Source: Lachnospiraceae bacterium (GTDB lineage: Bacteria > Bacillota > Clostridia > Lachnospirales > Lachnospiraceae). Taken from it: a DNA stretch of 64,000 bases. The translations under genes were made by a program, and so were the position numbers. Every line of letters starts with the position of its first letter. The first letter of the stretch is position 1. The DNA is taken from positions 1 through 64,000 of the forward strand of contig JAFQZU010000008.1 in NCBI GenBank assembly GCA_017405805.1, written 5' to 3'. Under the pieces are notes generated by a model. The model saw nothing but the letters and a program-made list of their open reading frames with translations, was not told the DNA's origin and did no database searches. Shown here piece after piece: positions 61,920 through 64,000 of the stretch.

Positions 61920-62864
61920 TTACTTCATCTGTGCCATGACTTCCTCAGCGAAGTTCTCATGCTTCTTCTCAAGGCCTTCACCGGTCTCGAAGCGGACGAA
62001 CTTAACGATCTTGATCTCACAGCCGTTTGCCTTGCCGACCTGTGCAAGATACTGGCCGACGGTCTGCTTGCCGTCTTCCGCTCTTACATAGATCTGGTCA
62101 TACAGGCAGATCTCCTTAAGCTGCTTGTTCAGTCTGCCGATGAGCATCTTCTCGATGATGTTCTGAGGCTTCCTCTTGTTCTCGGGGAGCTCTTCGTTCT
62201 CCTTCATTGCCTGTGCAAGAAGGATCTCTTTCTCGTGCTCTTTGTACTCCTCAGAGACATCCTCTGCGGAGATGTACTTGGGATTCATAGCCGCGATCTG
62301 CATAGCGACGTTCTTCAGGGCAGCCTTGACATCGTCGTTTACGACATCGGTCTGTGCCTCGACGATAACGCCGATCCTGCCTTCGCCGTGGAGATAGGAT
62401 ACGACGCAGCCGTGGGTCGCGACGACCTTCTCAAATCTGCGGATGCTCAGCTTCTCGCCGATAACAGCGATCATGTCGACCAGGGAATCGGAGACCTTCT
62501 TGGCGGTATCTTCTGCCCAGTCCTCGCCCATGAAGTCGTCGATGGTCTCAGCTGCGGAATTCAGCGCCTGGTTGGCGACCTTTGCGACGTAGTTGCGGAA
62601 CTTCTCGTTCTTGGCCACGAAGTCGGTCTCGGAGTTGACTTCGACCACCGCTGCGGCGTCGTCGCCTTCCTGTGCGATCAGACAGATACCCTCTGCCGCG
62701 ATCCTGTTTGCCTTCTTCTCAGCCTTGGCCTGGCCGTTCTTTCTGAGGAACTCGACAGCTGCGTCCATATCGCCGTTCGTGGCGGTAAGGGCCTTCTTGC
62801 AGTCCATCATGCCTGCGCCGGTCATTTCTCTCAACTGCTTAACCTGTGCTGCTGTAATTGCCAT
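61920..62864 (-). CDS. tsf: Translation elongation factor Ts
   Basis: GDP exchange factor for EF-Tu. UBA-like N-terminus (VKQLREMTGAGMMDCKKALTATNGDMDAAVEFLRKNG) and the dimerisation/core domain with EVNSETDFVAKNEKF and the VGQYLAQVGKANGCEIKIVKFVRFETGEG C-terminus. 314 residues. Follows rpsB (45-base gap). Confidence 0.97.
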   Translation of the reverse strand: MAITAAQVKQLREMTGAGMMDCKKALTATNGDMDAAVEFLRKNGQAKAEKKANRIAAEGICLIAQEGDDAAAVVEVNSETDFVAKNEKFRNYVAKVANQALNSAAETIDDFMGEDWAEDTAKKVSDSLVDMIAVIGEKLSIRRFEKVVATHGCVVSYLHGEGRIGVIVEAQTDVVNDDVKAALKNVAMQIAAMNPKYISAEDVSEEYKEHEKEILLAQAMKENEELPENKRKPQNIIEKMLIGRLNKQLKEICLYDQIYVRAEDGKQTVGQYLAQVGKANGCEIKIVKFVRFETGEGLEKKHENFAEEVMAQMK

Positions 62865-62909
62865 AATTTATCACCATTCCATTTCTTTGAAACTTGTTAT
62901 CGATTCAGA

Positions 62910-63680
62910 TTAAAGAGTGCCTTCCTCAGCCTGTACAGCCTCGCTGGCAGCGGATTCCTGTGCAAGCGCTTCCTGCTCGGAAGTGTCGACGTTCTCCTCG
63001 CCCTGGCGCGCCTCGATGACAGCGTCTGCCATCTTGCTGCAAAGGAGCTTGACTGCGCGGATCGCGTCGTCGTTGCCGGGAATGACATAATCAAGTTCTT
63101 CGGGATCGCTGTTGGTATCGCCGATACCGATCAGGGTGATGCCCAGAGCGTGAGCCTCTGCTACGCAGATTCTCTCCTTCTTGGGGTCGATGACGAAGAT
63201 CGCGTCCGGAATGTGCTCCATGGTCTTGATGCCGCCCAGGTTCTTCTCGAGCTTGTTCCACTCCTTGGTCAGCTTAGCGACTTCCTTCTTGGGAAGTACG
63301 TCAAAAGTGCCGTCCTCGGACATCTTCTCGATCTGTTTGAGACGGGCGATTCTGCTGCGGATGGTCTTGAAGTTGGTCAGCATGCCGCCGAGCCATCTCT
63401 CGTTGACATAGTACATGCCGCATCTCTCAGCCTCGTTCTTGACCGCGTCCTGCGCCTGCTTCTTGGTGCCGACGAAAAGGATGGTGCCTCCCTGGCTGGC
63501 GATCTCAAAAACTGCCTTGTAGGCCTCGTCCACTTTGATCACGGACTTCTGAAGGTCGATGATGTGGATGCCGTTGCGCTCCGTGAAGATGTAGGGAGCC
63601 ATCTTGGGGTTCCAGCGCCTTGTCTGATGTCCGAAGTGTACGCCTGCTTCGAGCAGCTGTTTCATTGTTACTACGCTCAT
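62910..63680 (-). CDS. rpsB: 30S ribosomal protein S2
   Basis: 256 residues: [58 protein letters not shown], and [56 protein letters not shown]. The last 30 residues are an acidic Ala/Glu-rich tail. First gene after a well-formed promoter and structured leader; codY lies upstream. Confidence 0.98.
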   Translation of the reverse strand: MSVVTMKQLLEAGVHFGHQTRRWNPKMAPYIFTERNGIHIIDLQKSVIKVDEAYKAVFEIASQGGTILFVGTKKQAQDAVKNEAERCGMYYVNERWLGGMLTNFKTIRSRIARLKQIEKMSEDGTFDVLPKKEVAKLTKEWNKLEKNLGGIKTMEHIPDAIFVIDPKKERICVAEAHALGITLIGIGDTNSDPEELDYVIPGNDDAIRAVKLLCSKMADAVIEARQGEENVDTSEQEALAQESAASEAVQAEEGTL

Positions 63681-63707
63681 TTCTTTTCCTCCGTTTTGTT
63701 AAACTTC

Positions 63708-63788
63708 CGTGTTTCCTTATCGCTTCGGGAAGAACCCTGCCACCCCCTCGCAAAGGCGCGGGAGCACCGGCATCTGCACGGAAACACG
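63708..63788 (-). ncRNA. Structured 5' leader of rpsB-tsf (putative)
   Basis: In the roughly 125-base leader, CGTGTTTCC (63708-63716) is exactly complementary to GGAAACACG (63780-63788), closing a loop with GC-rich inner segments. Such long leaders on ribosomal protein operons often bind their own product; S2 autoregulation is inference. Confidence 0.5.
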
Positions 63789-63813
63789 TGCTTGATATAA
63801 CAGCAACGCGAAT

Positions 63814-63842
63814 ATTTTAACACGCATCAATGCGCCGTGCAA
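63814..63842 (-). promoter_or_regulatory. Promoter for rpsB-tsf
   Basis: TTGCAC (63837-63842) and TAAAAT (63814-63819) with a 17-bp spacer on the minus strand, starting 8 bases after the codY stop. Confidence 0.85.
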
Positions 63843-63850
63843 GAATTTTT

Positions 63851-64000
63851 TCAGACAGATTCCAGTTTGCCCTTCATCTGGTCCAGTTCTCCGTAGATCG
63901 CGTCGTTGAGCACTTTAATATAGGTCCCCTTCATACCGGAAGAGCGGGATTCGATGACGCCCGCCGATTCGAACTTGCGCAGGGCGTTTACCACGACGCT
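63851..64000 (-). CDS. codY: GTP-sensing transcriptional regulator CodY (3' end only)
   Basis: The last 49 codons, cut by the right window edge. They read [33 protein letters not shown]..., which is the conserved winged-helix recognition region and tail of CodY. CodY senses GTP and branched-chain amino acids. Its stop lies just before the rpsB promoter; codY upstream of rpsB-tsf fits the usual Firmicutes neighbourhood. Confidence 0.9.
   Translation of the reverse strand, partial: SVVVNALRKFESAGVIESRSSGMKGTYIKVLNDAIYGELDQMKGKLESV

Overview
The window looks like a chromosomal segment of a GC-rich Clostridia member, most likely Lachnospiraceae. Pointers are PolC-type DNA polymerase III, CodY, SigH, MecA, a DUF1836 protein, the rimP-nusA-rnpM-ylxQ-infB block and the cysS-mrnC-rlmB-sigH block. 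Nearly every gene lies on the minus strand. Only typA, an AGCS symporter, a penicillin-binding protein and two tRNAs are on the plus strand.

From right to left, the direction of most transcription: the codY 3' end; rpsB-tsf with a structured leader; mecA, a pseudouridine synthase, ligA, metA, ispF, cysS, mrnC, rlmB, sigH and a small conserved gene; tRNA-Thr(GGU); an FAD dehydrogenase; an SGNH hydrolase-glycosyltransferase-YfhO envelope cassette with its own promoter; PBP1; a YigZ protein; mgtE; an AGCS symporter bracketed by two near-identical palindromes; typA; then the long pyrH-frr-uppS-cdsA-rseP-ispG-polC run ending in a zinc-ribbon/YARHG protein.

After tRNA-Glu(CUC) and two fold-back elements come rimP-nusA-rnpM-ylxQ-infB-rbfA-nrnA-truB-ribF, then an accessory island between ribF and rpsO. 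That island holds an array of GTGGTCA/TGACCAC repeats at 80-bp period, a Mor-like DNA-binding protein and a small Cys-rich protein. Beyond it are rpsO-pnp, prfC, and one long operon asp23-nusB-xseA-xseB-ispA-tlyA-nadK-argR-recN-DUF1836-pcrA. The left edge has a small acidic membrane protein and the 3' part of an rRNA uracil methyltransferase.

Most genes are housekeeping: translation factors, RNA modification, isoprenoid and cell-wall precursors, replication and repair. The parts that ordinary annotation does not explain are the iteron-like array with the Mor-like gene (16.6-18.0 kb), the fold-back elements beside tRNA-Glu (27.3-28.0 kb), the palindromes around the AGCS gene, and several structured 5' leaders. 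The 16.6-18.0 kb island is the best candidate for something undescribed. Coordinates come from reading the sequence; promoters and hairpins were found by eye, without folding software or database searches.
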